DNA of 32,477 bases from Saprospiraceae bacterium (GTDB taxonomy: Bacteria; Bacteroidota; Bacteroidia; Chitinophagales; Saprospiraceae): NCBI GenBank assembly GCA_020628145.1, contig JAHDFN010000019.1, forward strand, positions 1 through 32,477. The letters are read 5' to 3'. The position numbers and the translations under genes are program-made. Below, one piece after another: positions 22,823-31,433 of this stretch. Within the stretch, counting starts at the first letter, position 1. Every line of letters starts with the position of its first letter. Under the pieces are notes generated by a model. The model worked only from the letters and a program-made list of their open reading frames with translations. It did no database searches and was not told the origin of the DNA.

Positions 22823-23848
22823 TTATTTTTTCCTGACCCACACGACGATTTTACCCATCGATTTCCGAGATTGTAAAAATGCATGGGCGGCAGCAATATC
22901 TTCGAAATCGAATTCTCCTCCCACGACCGGATTAAAAACACCTTGTTCCGTTAATTCCACAACTTTTTCCAAAACCCTTTTTATTATTAAGGGACGATAA
23001 TCCGCAATCCTCAACATATTAACGCCGATAATTCCTTTGGATTGCATCAATAAAGAAATCGGAGAATGAAAACCGAAGCCCCAAACTACTCCTAATTGCT
23101 GAAACACATTCGCATCCGTCATCCGTGCCGCACCATAACCGACCACACGCCCCCCTGCTCCCAGCAACTTCAGACTTTTTTTAATATGATCTCCCCCCAC
23201 ACTGTCAAAAGCGACATCCAAACCTCTTTCTCCTACGACTTTTTTTACTTCATCATAAAAATCATGCGTCTTGTAATTAATCGGATAATCGACACCTTGT
23301 TCTAGTAAATATTCTAATTTCTTATCCGAACCTGCCGTTCCGAAAATGACACATTTTTTCGACTTGGCCAATTGAACCAGGGCCGTCCCTACTCCACCGG
23401 CTGCCGCTTGAATCAAAACATGATCGCCCTCATGCATCCGAACCATTTCTTCCCCTGCAAAATACGCAGTACCGTATTGGGTTGCCAAAGCAGTAGCCTG
23501 TCCCGCATCGATATTTGCAGGAATCACAGCCGTAGCCCGGGCATCGGTTACGGCATATTCGGCATAGCCTCCGAAACGAGTCATGGCTACAACCCGATCT
23601 CCTATCTTGCGATCCAGAACTCCCTTTCCCACTTCTACTATTTCCCCTACGACCTCATAACCAATCAGAGCCGGCAAAGGCGGTGCATCCCGATACAATC
23701 CCAAACGGGCCATCACATCCGCATAATTCAATCCGAAAGCTTCCACTTCTACTAGGACTTCCCCTTCCTTAGGTTCCGGCTTCGGCAATTCCCGAAATTC
23801 AAATGCTTCTTCGGGTTTTCCGGTTTTTACAATGACGGCTCCTTTCAT
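22823..23848 (-). CDS. Zinc-free MDR-family NADPH:quinone oxidoreductase-like protein
   Basis: A 341-residue medium-chain dehydrogenase/reductase of the quinone oxidoreductase/VAT-1 type. The N-terminal GroES-like domain has FGLNYADVMARLGLY and IGYEVVGEIVEVG; the Rossmann domain has the nucleotide loop AAAGGVGTALVQLA. The structural and catalytic zinc ligands of alcohol dehydrogenases are absent, as in quinone reductases. It should reduce quinones or enones with NADPH in the cytoplasm. It is third in the operon, 29 bp after queG and directly before the secreted protein gene. Confidence 0.9.
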   Translation of the reverse strand: MKGAVIVKTGKPEEAFEFRELPKPEPKEGEVLVEVEAFGLNYADVMARLGLYRDAPPLPALIGYEVVGEIVEVGKGVLDRKIGDRVVAMTRFGGYAEYAVTDARATAVIPANIDAGQATALATQYGTAYFAGEEMVRMHEGDHVLIQAAAGGVGTALVQLAKSKKCVIFGTAGSDKKLEYLLEQGVDYPINYKTHDFYDEVKKVVGERGLDVAFDSVGGDHIKKSLKLLGAGGRVVGYGAARMTDANVFQQLGVVWGFGFHSPISLLMQSKGIIGVNMLRIADYRPLIIKRVLEKVVELTEQGVFNPVVGGEFDFEDIAAAHAFLQSRKSMGKIVVWVRKK

Positions 23849-23877
23849 AGGTTAAAGATAATTTTTAAAATATCGGA

Positions 23878-24813
23878 TTAATCCAAAAAATCAATATTCC
23901 TTTTCAATCCGGAAAAACGGGTTCGTTTTACTGCGGATTTTTTAAATACCTTATTAAATACTTCACGGGTGATTTCTTCCCAATCTTTTTTATCCATTTT
24001 TAATAAATCCGGATGAGGTTCGAATTCCGGTTCTTCATGTTTCCGACTGAATCTATTCCACGGACAGACTTCCTGACAAATATCACAACCGAACATCCAA
24101 TTTTCCATTTTTCCTTTGAATTCCTTTGGAATATTTTCTTTTAATTCAATGGTTAGATATGAAATACATTTACTGCCATCCATAAAATATCCGGTCGGAG
24201 AAATGGCATCGGTCGGACAAGCATCTATACAACGTGTACAAGTGCCGCAATAATCCTTTATCGGATTATCCGTCGCTATTTCGACATCTATAATTAATTC
24301 TGCCAAAAAAAAATACGACCCTTTTTTAGGATGAATCAACATTGTATTTTTACCTATCCATCCCACACCGCTTCTCTTCGCCCAATCTCTTTCCAATACC
24401 GGAGCCGAATCTACAAAACAACGACCGTTTATTTCTCCAATTTCTTCATTCAACACCGCTATTAATTCCTTCAGTTTATTTTTAATGATAAAATGATAAT
24501 CTTTCCCAAAAGCATATTTGGAAATCTTAGGGGCTGTTTCGTCTTCTTGTTTTTTTTCGGTGTAATAATTATACATCAAGGAAACAACCGTTTTCGCTCC
24601 GGGTACCAATATTGTCGGATCAATCCTTTTTTCAAAATGGTTGGCCATATAAGCCATTTTTCCATGATGGTTTTTATTCAACCATTTTTCCAAACGGATG
24701 GCTTCCTCATCCATCCTTTCCGCCTTGGCAATGCCTACCATATCAAACCCCAACCTTGCAGCATGGTTTCTCAAAACGGCAGCCCTGTTTTGCAATTCGA
24801 ATAACGTAGCCAT
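23878..24813 (-). CDS. queG: Epoxyqueuosine reductase
   Basis: A 311-residue cytosolic enzyme that reduces epoxyqueuosine to queuosine in tRNA (wobble position of GUN anticodons), using cobalamin and two [4Fe-4S] clusters. The clusters are shown by [12 protein letters not shown] (Cys-189, 192, 195, 199) and CDICQEVCP (Cys-243, 246, 250). The segment [19 protein letters not shown] (134-152) contains the catalytic Asp-135 and cobalamin contacts. The length suits the short form without the C-terminal HEAT repeats of some homologues. It starts 3 bp after the HupE-like gene stop in the same operon. Confidence 0.95.
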   Translation of the reverse strand: MATLFELQNRAAVLRNHAARLGFDMVGIAKAERMDEEAIRLEKWLNKNHHGKMAYMANHFEKRIDPTILVPGAKTVVSLMYNYYTEKKQEDETAPKISKYAFGKDYHFIIKNKLKELIAVLNEEIGEINGRCFVDSAPVLERDWAKRSGVGWIGKNTMLIHPKKGSYFFLAELIIDVEIATDNPIKDYCGTCTRCIDACPTDAISPTGYFMDGSKCISYLTIELKENIPKEFKGKMENWMFGCDICQEVCPWNRFSRKHEEPEFEPHPDLLKMDKKDWEEITREVFNKVFKKSAVKRTRFSGLKRNIDFLD

Positions 24814-24816
24814 ATT

Positions 24817-25404
24817 TTATTGTGCGATTAAATCGGAATTCAACATCAAATAAAAAGAAATAACCATGGAAATCACGGACACTCCTATTTTCCAATATCT
24901 GAATTTCACTTTAAGCAAATTCAATACAAGGAAAGCGACAAACATAAATAATATCACAACAAGAATTTGTCCCACTTCAACTCCGACATTAAATCCGAAA
25001 AGCGGTTCAAGCACATTTCCGCTTTTACCGACCAGCATTCTGAAATAATTGGAAAAACCCATTCCATGAATCCAACCGAAAACCAGGACTAAAAAATAAT
25101 TCCAAGAAAAAAGACCTGCCTTTTCTTTTCCCTCCTTTGAAATAATATTCCAAAGTGCCGTTAGAAATATGGTGAGTGGAATGAGGAATTCTATCAAGGC
25201 GGAATTAATTTTTAAAACATCAAAAGCACACAAGGCCAATGTAAGTGAATGGCCGATAGTAAATGCCGTTACCAATAATAATATTTTCTTCCAATCAGCC
25301 GGCCTGTAAATAGCACACATCGTAATGACAAAAAGGATATGGTCATAACCATTTAAATCCAGAATATGCTCCAAGCCCAATTGAAAATATTGTCCGATTC
25401 CCAT
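24817..25404 (-). CDS. HupE/UreJ-like membrane protein
   Basis: A 195-residue protein with about six membrane helices and the three HupE/UreJ marks: GYDHILFV near residue 19, FTIGHSLTLAL near 48, and FGWIHGMGF near 113. The His residues may bind a metal such as nickel or cobalt, as proposed for HupE permeases. No hydrogenase or urease gene is in the window. It is first in the operon and overlaps functionally with queG only by speculation (QueG needs cobalamin). The family is well supported; the substrate is not. Confidence 0.85.
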   Translation of the reverse strand: MGIGQYFQLGLEHILDLNGYDHILFVITMCAIYRPADWKKILLLVTAFTIGHSLTLALCAFDVLKINSALIEFLIPLTIFLTALWNIISKEGKEKAGLFSWNYFLVLVFGWIHGMGFSNYFRMLVGKSGNVLEPLFGFNVGVEVGQILVVILFMFVAFLVLNLLKVKFRYWKIGVSVISMVISFYLMLNSDLIAQ

Positions 25405-25448
25405 TTCATTATCTTTCTAAGGGAAAGGTAACTAAAAACACTAAAAAT

Positions 25449-25480
25449 AAAAACCCGATCCTCCAAGAGAGAACCGGGTC
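25449..25480 (-). terminator. Terminator of the PorP/SprF gene
   Basis: On the minus strand a hairpin with arms CGGGT/ACCCG and an inner GA-rich/TC-rich pairing is followed by TTTTTATTTTTAG. It lies about 30 bases past the stop at 25508, between porP/sprF and the HupE operon. Confidence 0.6.
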
Positions 25481-25507
25481 GTATATTGTAAACTTACAAT
25501 TTGTATC

Positions 25508-26524
25508 TTAGAAATATCTAGGTGTAACGATTTTCTTTTCTTTGAAATCCAAATCATATCCGAGCATGACTTCAAAAGAACCCTGTGCAGGTTGTTGTAA
25601 TTTGGTCAAGGTATAATCATATGCCGCTCCTACCCTCAGGCCATTCCTGAAGAAATAGGAAACCCAGATATCCGCAGAATCGAAAGAACTTCTGTTTCCT
25701 GCAAATTTTTCAATGGAAGAACGGAAAGACGCCCCCACCCAAAATGCATTATAAAATAATACCGACAAATCAATATCGAATTCCGTAGGTGCCGCTACAT
25801 TATTGAACGGATCGTCATTCGCTTTCGTTCGACTGAATAAAGCTACCGTTTTCACTAACGCCATAGGCCTGAAAATGAAATTCTTGGATTTATCCAAAGG
25901 AATAGCACCTCCCGCAGAGAAGAAATAATGACGATAATGACGAGCCCACATTTCGGTAGTAACATCATCCCCTTTTCGATAATCACTTTCTAGGATGTGA
26001 GGTACTCCCACTCCTACAAAATATTTATTCTGGTTGAAGAAATACAAACCTACACCAAAATTAGGCAACCATAATGAAGGTCTCACATCCCCGGTATAAG
26101 CCTGATCGAACTGTTGTTCGGCATTAAGTTTATTCCAGTCGGCACGCCAATTGGTAATTCCTCCCTGCACTCCCACAGACAGGCGGTTCATCCCCCCTAC
26201 CGGTATGTGGTAAGCATAACTCAGATTGGCCGTAATGGAATTGGTAGGCCCGATAATGTCATTCATCAAACCGAAACCCAGACCGATTTTATCTCCTTTA
26301 ATCGGAGAATGTACCCAAAGCGTTTGGGAATGCGGGGCTCCTTCTATTCCCCACCATTGTGTCCTGTGCAATGCCCCCAATGACAAATACCCCCTCGTAC
26401 CGGCATAAGCCGGATTATAGTTTAAGGTATTGAACATGTACTTGGTAAACATGGCGTCCTGCTGGGCTTCCCCAAATTGCAGCATAGCAAGGAGCATTAC
26501 GAAGATCGTAGCAAATTTTCTCAT
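25508..26524 (-). CDS. PorP/SprF-family type IX secretion membrane protein
   Basis: A 338-residue outer-membrane protein with a signal peptide (1-20, ending EAQ). The family start QDAMFTKYMFNTLNYNPAYAG (from 22) is diagnostic, followed by alternating beta-strand segments and a C-terminal strand ending in Phe. PorP/SprF proteins are outer-membrane partners of the type IX secretion machinery and can anchor surface proteins such as SprB. No large adhesin gene is next to it, so its partner is elsewhere. A terminator follows, and an upstream region of 449 bp carries a plausible promoter. Confidence 0.95.
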   Translation of the reverse strand: MRKFATIFVMLLAMLQFGEAQQDAMFTKYMFNTLNYNPAYAGTRGYLSLGALHRTQWWGIEGAPHSQTLWVHSPIKGDKIGLGFGLMNDIIGPTNSITANLSYAYHIPVGGMNRLSVGVQGGITNWRADWNKLNAEQQFDQAYTGDVRPSLWLPNFGVGLYFFNQNKYFVGVGVPHILESDYRKGDDVTTEMWARHYRHYFFSAGGAIPLDKSKNFIFRPMALVKTVALFSRTKANDDPFNNVAAPTEFDIDLSVLFYNAFWVGASFRSSIEKFAGNRSSFDSADIWVSYFFRNGLRVGAAYDYTLTKLQQPAQGSFEVMLGYDLDFKEKKIVTPRYF

Positions 26525-26673
26525 CTTTTAACAAATGTTTAGTTTAGTGTACTAGTGCGTCATTTCTCTTAAGGTCTTATCCGGATAAACACCGGATCTT
26601 CCTTATCGGAAATCTGAAAATCTAAAAAAGGGGGAGTGAGGAAAAAATAACAGGGTGGATTTTGGAGGATAAT

Positions 26674-26706
26674 CCAAGCTATTTTTATCCGTCATATTAT
26701 TGACAA
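26674..26706 (-). promoter_or_regulatory. Possible porP/sprF promoter
   Basis: On the minus strand TTG (26704-26706) and TAGCTTGG (26674-26681) are 22 bp apart. This would give a leader of about 143 nt that includes the TTATCCGGATAA palindrome. Confidence 0.3.
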
Positions 26707-26907
26707 TAGTTATGCCAACTATCCATGATTTTCAATTAACGACCTTTACACATTGTAAAAAACATCATCAAACAGAAAACTTTAACAAAAGTGACAGTCT
26801 TTTCCCATAAAAAACTGACAACCAACAACATATAACAAAAAACAACCATATGTTCATTTCCATTTAAATTCAATGGGGATAAACTAGAGAAGACATCTAT
26901 TTTTACT

Positions 26908-26915
26908 TATTTTTG
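26908..26915 (+). promoter_or_regulatory. -7 element of glmM
   Basis: TAttTTTG followed by CC is an exact match, 59 bases before the GTG start at 26974. Confidence 0.55.
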
Positions 26916-26973
26916 CCAAAACAAAAATGGATAAATCCTTATATCCTATCACAAGTCATAAAAAAACAAACCG

Positions 26974-28371
26974 GTGACATTAATCAAATCCATCTCAGGC
27001 ATTCGAGGGACTATAGGAGGTACGGCAGGAGACAACCTTACTCCACAGGACATCGTAGAATGTTCTGCCGCCTTCGGACATTGGGTCAAATTGAAAACTT
27101 CCAATCCTAAGATTGTTGTGGGAAGAGATGCGAGAATCTCCGGTGAAGTTGTAAGCCATCTCGTTGTAAATGCCTTGAGAGGTGTGGGCATAGATGTTAT
27201 CGATTTAGGACTCTCAACCACTCCAACCGTTGAGATGGCCGTTCCGATGGAAGGAGCCGGAGCCGGCATCATCATTACGGCCAGCCATAACCCCAAACAA
27301 TGGAATGCACTGAAATTTGTCAATTTCAACGGTGAATTCATTTCCAAACAGGATGGAAAAGAAGTATTGGATCTGATTAGTGAAAACGCTATTGAATATG
27401 CCAGTGTGGATAACCTGGGTTCTTATGAAAAAAAGGGAGGCTATATCCAAAAGCATATAGATAAGATTCTAGAGCTTCCTTTGGTAAATGTGGAAGCCAT
27501 CAGGGAAAAGAATTACAAAATCGTGGTGGATCCCGTTAATTCAACCGGAGCATTGGCAATCCCTCCTCTCTTGGAACAATTGGGCTGCGAAGTCATTCTC
27601 ATCAATGGGGAGCCTAATGGCCAATTCGCCCATAATCCCGAGCCTTTGGCTGAACATCTAAGAGAATTATCATCCGCCATAGAATCCAATAATGCGGATT
27701 TGGGTATTTCCGTCGATCCGGATGTCGATAGATTGGCATTGGTTTGTGAAGACGGTGAAATGTTCGGAGAGGAATATACTTTGGTCGCTGTTGCAGATTA
27801 TATACTTCAACATAAAAAAGGTACGACGGTATCCAATCTTTCCTCCACAAGAGCCTTGAAGGATGTGACAGAAAAAGCCGGTTGTGAATACCATCCTGCT
27901 GCAGTTGGCGAAGTGAATGTAGTGGCCAAAATGAAAGAAGTCAGGGCTGTAATAGGTGGAGAAGGAAACGGAGGTGTTATTTATCCTGATCTCCATTTTG
28001 GAAGGGATGCCTTGGTCGGCATAGCACTTATCCTTTCCCGTTTGGCTGATTTCGGAAAGTCCCTTTCCTTTTTAAGAAGCACTTATCCTTCTTATCATAT
28101 CGCAAAAAATAAAATCCAATTGACTCCCGAAATCAATCCGGAAGTTTTATTCGAAGAACTGCAACGCAAGTACGCCCAACAGGACATCAATACCATCGAC
28201 GGATTGAAAATCACTTTGGACACGGGTGACTGGATTCATCTCAGACGCTCCAATACGGAACCGATTATCCGGGTTTATACAGAGAGTTCGTCGGAGGTGA
28301 TTTCGCAAAACCTGGCGAATAAGATACAGGCGGATATCAATGATATTCTGAAAACCATCAATGTAGAATAA
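26974..28371 (+). CDS. glmM: Phosphoglucosamine mutase
   Basis: A 465-residue alpha-D-phosphohexomutase that turns glucosamine-6-phosphate into glucosamine-1-phosphate for UDP-GlcNAc and peptidoglycan. It starts at a GTG; no ATG is in frame nearby, and the family start MTLIKSISGIRGTIGG begins here. The phosphoserine loop is TASHNPKQWN (Ser-104), the metal loop DPDVDR (248-253), a GGEGNGG sugar loop follows, and the phosphate-binding loop RRSNTEPIIRVYTES is near the C-terminus. Relatives can act on other hexose phosphates. The cysteine desulfurase gene follows after 13 bp, probably on the same transcript. Confidence 0.9.
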   Translation: MTLIKSISGIRGTIGGTAGDNLTPQDIVECSAAFGHWVKLKTSNPKIVVGRDARISGEVVSHLVVNALRGVGIDVIDLGLSTTPTVEMAVPMEGAGAGIIITASHNPKQWNALKFVNFNGEFISKQDGKEVLDLISENAIEYASVDNLGSYEKKGGYIQKHIDKILELPLVNVEAIREKNYKIVVDPVNSTGALAIPPLLEQLGCEVILINGEPNGQFAHNPEPLAEHLRELSSAIESNNADLGISVDPDVDRLALVCEDGEMFGEEYTLVAVADYILQHKKGTTVSNLSSTRALKDVTEKAGCEYHPAAVGEVNVVAKMKEVRAVIGGEGNGGVIYPDLHFGRDALVGIALILSRLADFGKSLSFLRSTYPSYHIAKNKIQLTPEINPEVLFEELQRKYAQQDINTIDGLKITLDTGDWIHLRRSNTEPIIRVYTESSSEVISQNLANKIQADINDILKTINVE

Positions 28372-28384
28372 GGTAGTATCTTCT

Positions 28385-29509
28385 ATGAGAATCTACCTCG
28401 ATAATGCTGCGACCACTCCTTTGGCACCGGAAGTATTGGAAGCAATGATGCCCTACCTGAAAGGGCATCAAGGCAACCCTTCGTCCATTCATGCGGATGG
28501 CCGGCAAACCAAAACCGCCATTGAAAAAGCACGGAGGACGATTGCTCAATGTCTAGGAGCGTCCATCGGGGAGATATTCTTCACATCCGGCGGAACCGAA
28601 TCATCCAATATGGCATTGAAATGTTCCATTAGGGATCTGGGAGTGAAGCGAATCGTCTCTTCTCCTACAGAACACCATTGCGTCCTGCATACATTGGAAC
28701 AAATCAAAAAAGAAACCCAAACCTCAATTGAATATCTACCGGTTGATTCCGCAGGTAGGATTTCATTATCCGATTTGGAACAGGCATTGAAATCATCTAA
28801 AGAAAAAACACTGGTTTCCTTAATGTATGCCAATAATGAAATCGGGACATTGCATGATTTTGAACGAATTGCCAGAATATGCAAGGAAAACGGAGCCTTA
28901 TTCCATTCGGATACCGTACAGGCCATCGGACATTTCCCCATCGATTTATCCAAAACAACGGTTTCATTCGTTACAGGAGCAGCACATAAATTTCATGGTC
29001 CCAAGGGAGTCGGATTCATTTACATCAATGGAGACAATATCATCAAACCATATGTGGATGGCGGTGCCCAGGAAAGGAATATGAGAGGTGGTACGGAAAA
29101 TATCTATGGAATAGTTGGGATGGCCGAAGCTTTGGATCTTGCTTGTAAACAAATGGAAGATCGCACACGGAAAATAGTGGACCTTAGAAGTTATTTCAAG
29201 GAGCAATTACAACACAATTTCAAAAGTTTGCTCTTCAATGGTTGTCAGGAAAACTACCTCCATAAAGTATTGAGCGTTTCCTTCCCCCCCTCTGCCAATA
29301 CCGATATGTTATTGATGTTATTGGACATGGACGGGGTGAGTGCATCGGGCGGATCGGCCTGTAGCTCCGGTGTGGAACATGAGTCCCATGTGATGGCTGC
29401 GATACAAGGGAACCCCGAATATAAAACAGTCCGTTTTTCATTCAGTCATAACAACACCCGGGAAGAAGTCGATTTGGTGATTTCCAAACTGAAGAAAATC
29501 CTATCTTAA
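28385..29509 (+). CDS. Cysteine desulfurase (IscS/NifS type)
   Basis: A 374-residue PLP enzyme that takes sulfur from cysteine for Fe-S clusters and thiolated tRNA. The start YLDNAATTP (4-12) is diagnostic. PLP contacts include His-97 (TEHH), Asp-176 (HSDTVQA) and the Schiff-base Lys-202 (AAHKFHG). The catalytic loop GGSACSSG puts the nucleophile at Cys-326. RNMRGGTEN (231-239) is conserved. It sits 13 bp after glmM, an unrelated pathway, while mrp and nfu are 14 kb away; no iscU or iscA is adjacent. Confidence 0.95.
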   Translation: MRIYLDNAATTPLAPEVLEAMMPYLKGHQGNPSSIHADGRQTKTAIEKARRTIAQCLGASIGEIFFTSGGTESSNMALKCSIRDLGVKRIVSSPTEHHCVLHTLEQIKKETQTSIEYLPVDSAGRISLSDLEQALKSSKEKTLVSLMYANNEIGTLHDFERIARICKENGALFHSDTVQAIGHFPIDLSKTTVSFVTGAAHKFHGPKGVGFIYINGDNIIKPYVDGGAQERNMRGGTENIYGIVGMAEALDLACKQMEDRTRKIVDLRSYFKEQLQHNFKSLLFNGCQENYLHKVLSVSFPPSANTDMLLMLLDMDGVSASGGSACSSGVEHESHVMAAIQGNPEYKTVRFSFSHNNTREEVDLVISKLKKILS

Positions 29510-29821
29510 TCAGAAGCCATTCTAACAAGGGTGAATCAGTAGTAAATAAATCTTTTGAAAATTTATTACGTTATCCCTTTATACTATGATAATACTTCCC
29601 TAACAATACCCCATATATTCTCAAGCCTCTTAAGCTGTATTCCGCAAAAAAAATTCGCAAAAAAAATGAAACTGTAACTTTTTAAAATTCTTACATTATA
29701 ATATCGTAAATCGGAAAATAATCTACGGCAACGGATTGCATTTCCCAATTTTACAACAACAATCACAAACAATAAGGCTGTATTTTTTCCATCATATGGT
29801 TTAACCGTAAACAGAAAAGTC
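29510..29821. other. Intergenic region, 312 bp, upstream of gldM
   Basis: AT-rich, with no convincing gene. No clear terminator follows the cysteine desulfurase. Two copies of CGCAAAAAAAAT stand in tandem at 29643-29654 and 29656-29667 (13-nt period), which may bend the DNA. No exact TAnnTTTG promoter facing gldM was found, although gldM must start transcription here or read through. Confidence 0.55.
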
Positions 29822-31351
29822 ATGTCATTACCAAAGCAACCTCGTCAATTGATGATCACATTAATGTATCTGGTATTACTCGCCATGTTAGCATTAAACG
29901 TATCTGCCGAAATCATGAACGCCTTCCTTACATTGGATCAGGGAATCGGCAACAGCAACAGTATCGTGGATTCATCCAATGAACAGATTATGAATTCCAT
30001 TGCCAAACAGGCCAAAGCGTATAAAAAGTATGCAAAATATCAGACCGCCGCAGAAAAAACCCGGACGATTTCGGGAGAAATGAATGAAAAACTCATTGCT
30101 CTGAGAGATGAATTATTCAGTCTGGCCGGAGGTCCCGATCCTGAGAACCCGGTGCGTCCTGTTCGTTATAAAGACAAGGATATAGCCGCCAAATTACTCA
30201 TTAAGGAAGGAAAAGGAGAAGAACTTCGAGAGCAGGTCATTGAAACACGCAACCAACTTTTACAACTCATTAAAGACCCCAAGGAAAGGGAAGCATTAGA
30301 GTCAAGCCTTCCTTTGGAAATCCCGGAAATTCCGGAAGGAAGCGACAAGGCCACCTGGTCGGAATCTTCTTTTGATCAAATGCCTGTTGTAGCTGTGATG
30401 CCCATGTTCAATAAACTGATCAACGATGTAAAAACATCCGAAACAGCCATTCTCAATCATTTTTTCAAAAAAGCAAAGGGAACGAATTATGTACCCGATG
30501 CCTTCGAAGTGGTCGTAGCTACGGATAAGGGTTATGTCATCAGGGGGGAATCATTGAAGGGAGAAATTTTCCTAGGTTCTTATAGCAGTTCGAACAATAA
30601 TAAAATGTCTGTTACCATAGATGATAAGAGTTATCCTGTTTCCAACGGAAAAGCCTCTTTCGATTTAAAACCCGGCGGCTTGGGCAAACAGGAACATACG
30701 GCTGTCGTTACCATGAAAAATCCCTTGACGGGAAAAACATCCACCTTCCGTAAAAAATTCGATTACGAAGTAGGTGAGAGGAGTGTAACCGTAGCTGCCG
30801 AAAAAATGAATGTATTATATGTAGGGGTTGAAAATCCGATAGCCGTATCAGCTGCCGGAACCAACAGTACACAACTCAATGTAAAAGCCGAAGGTACACC
30901 GCTGACCAAAATCAATTCTACAAAATTCATGGCCAAACCGACGACACCGGGTAAAGCCACAATTACAGTTTCAGGAGGAGGATTACCTCCTTCTTCATTC
31001 GAATATCGAATTAAGAAAATACCTGATCCTATTGTAAAATTGGGCAAGAAAAAAGGAGGGCGAATCAGCAAAGCCGAATTTAAGGCACACAAAGGCCCCG
31101 TTCCATTCCTAGAAAATTTCGACTTCAAAGCCGAGTGCAGAATCCAAGGATTCGAGTTGGTAAGGGTTCCCAAAAAAGGAGGAGACGCAAGAAGGGAGGT
31201 CAACAGCGGAGGAAAGTATAACTCCAGGGTACAGTCATTGGTCAACCAAGCGGATTTCGACGATACTTATTATTTCAATGAATTGAAGGTAAGATGTCCC
31301 GGCGACACCAATTCCCGTGAACTGAACGGGATGATATTCACTATTAAATAA
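29822..31351 (+). CDS. gldM: Gliding motility/type IX secretion protein GldM
   Basis: A 509-residue inner-membrane protein, the usual GldM/PorM length. The start PKQPRQLMITLMYLVLLAML leads into one membrane helix (about 9-29), which in the GldLM motor packs with GldL, and the long periplasmic part (about 35-509) forms the stacked domains that reach to the GldK/GldN ring. GldM and GldL form the proton-driven motor that powers secretion and gliding. Unlike the classical gldKLMN order, gldL and gldK are not upstream; the neighbour is a cysteine desulfurase. gldN follows after 64-82 bp with a terminator between them. Confidence 0.95.
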   Translation: MSLPKQPRQLMITLMYLVLLAMLALNVSAEIMNAFLTLDQGIGNSNSIVDSSNEQIMNSIAKQAKAYKKYAKYQTAAEKTRTISGEMNEKLIALRDELFSLAGGPDPENPVRPVRYKDKDIAAKLLIKEGKGEELREQVIETRNQLLQLIKDPKEREALESSLPLEIPEIPEGSDKATWSESSFDQMPVVAVMPMFNKLINDVKTSETAILNHFFKKAKGTNYVPDAFEVVVATDKGYVIRGESLKGEIFLGSYSSSNNNKMSVTIDDKSYPVSNGKASFDLKPGGLGKQEHTAVVTMKNPLTGKTSTFRKKFDYEVGERSVTVAAEKMNVLYVGVENPIAVSAAGTNSTQLNVKAEGTPLTKINSTKFMAKPTTPGKATITVSGGGLPPSSFEYRIKKIPDPIVKLGKKKGGRISKAEFKAHKGPVPFLENFDFKAECRIQGFELVRVPKKGGDARREVNSGGKYNSRVQSLVNQADFDDTYYFNELKVRCPGDTNSRELNGMIFTIK

Positions 31352-31376
31352 ATATCCTATTCATATTAATCCGACA

Positions 31377-31408
31377 GGGCGGATAGCTTTTTATCCGCCC
31401 ATTTTTTT
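31377..31408 (+). terminator. Terminator-like hairpin between gldM and gldN
   Basis: GGGCGGATA (31377-31385) pairs perfectly with TATCCGCCC (31392-31400) around a 6-nt loop and is followed by ATTTTTTTC. It has the form of a strong intrinsic terminator, 25 bases after the gldM stop and 7-25 bases before gldN. Confidence 0.85.
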
Positions 31409-31433
31409 CACATCCATGTTAAAACAATTGAAT

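Larger units (their letters stand above)
26525..26973. other. Divergent intergenic region, 449 bp, between porP/sprF and glmM
   Basis: No ORF or RNA gene is convincing here. It contains a perfect 12-bp palindrome TTATCCGGATAA (26577-26588) in the porP leader, a small TGGATT/AATCCA hairpin (26656-26676), a possible minus-strand promoter (26674-26706) and the glmM -7 element (26908-26915). The middle (26750-26870) is A/C-rich without visible structure. Confidence 0.6.

Noticed and set aside
29584-29823. Minus-strand frame of 79 codons upstream of gldM
   Set aside because: It is biased by A/T-rich sequence, has no promoter-like element and runs into the gldM start; treated as chance.
30763-31245. 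Minus-strand frame of 160 codons inside gldM
   Set aside because: It is fully antisense to a well-conserved gene and shows no domain or start signal of its own.
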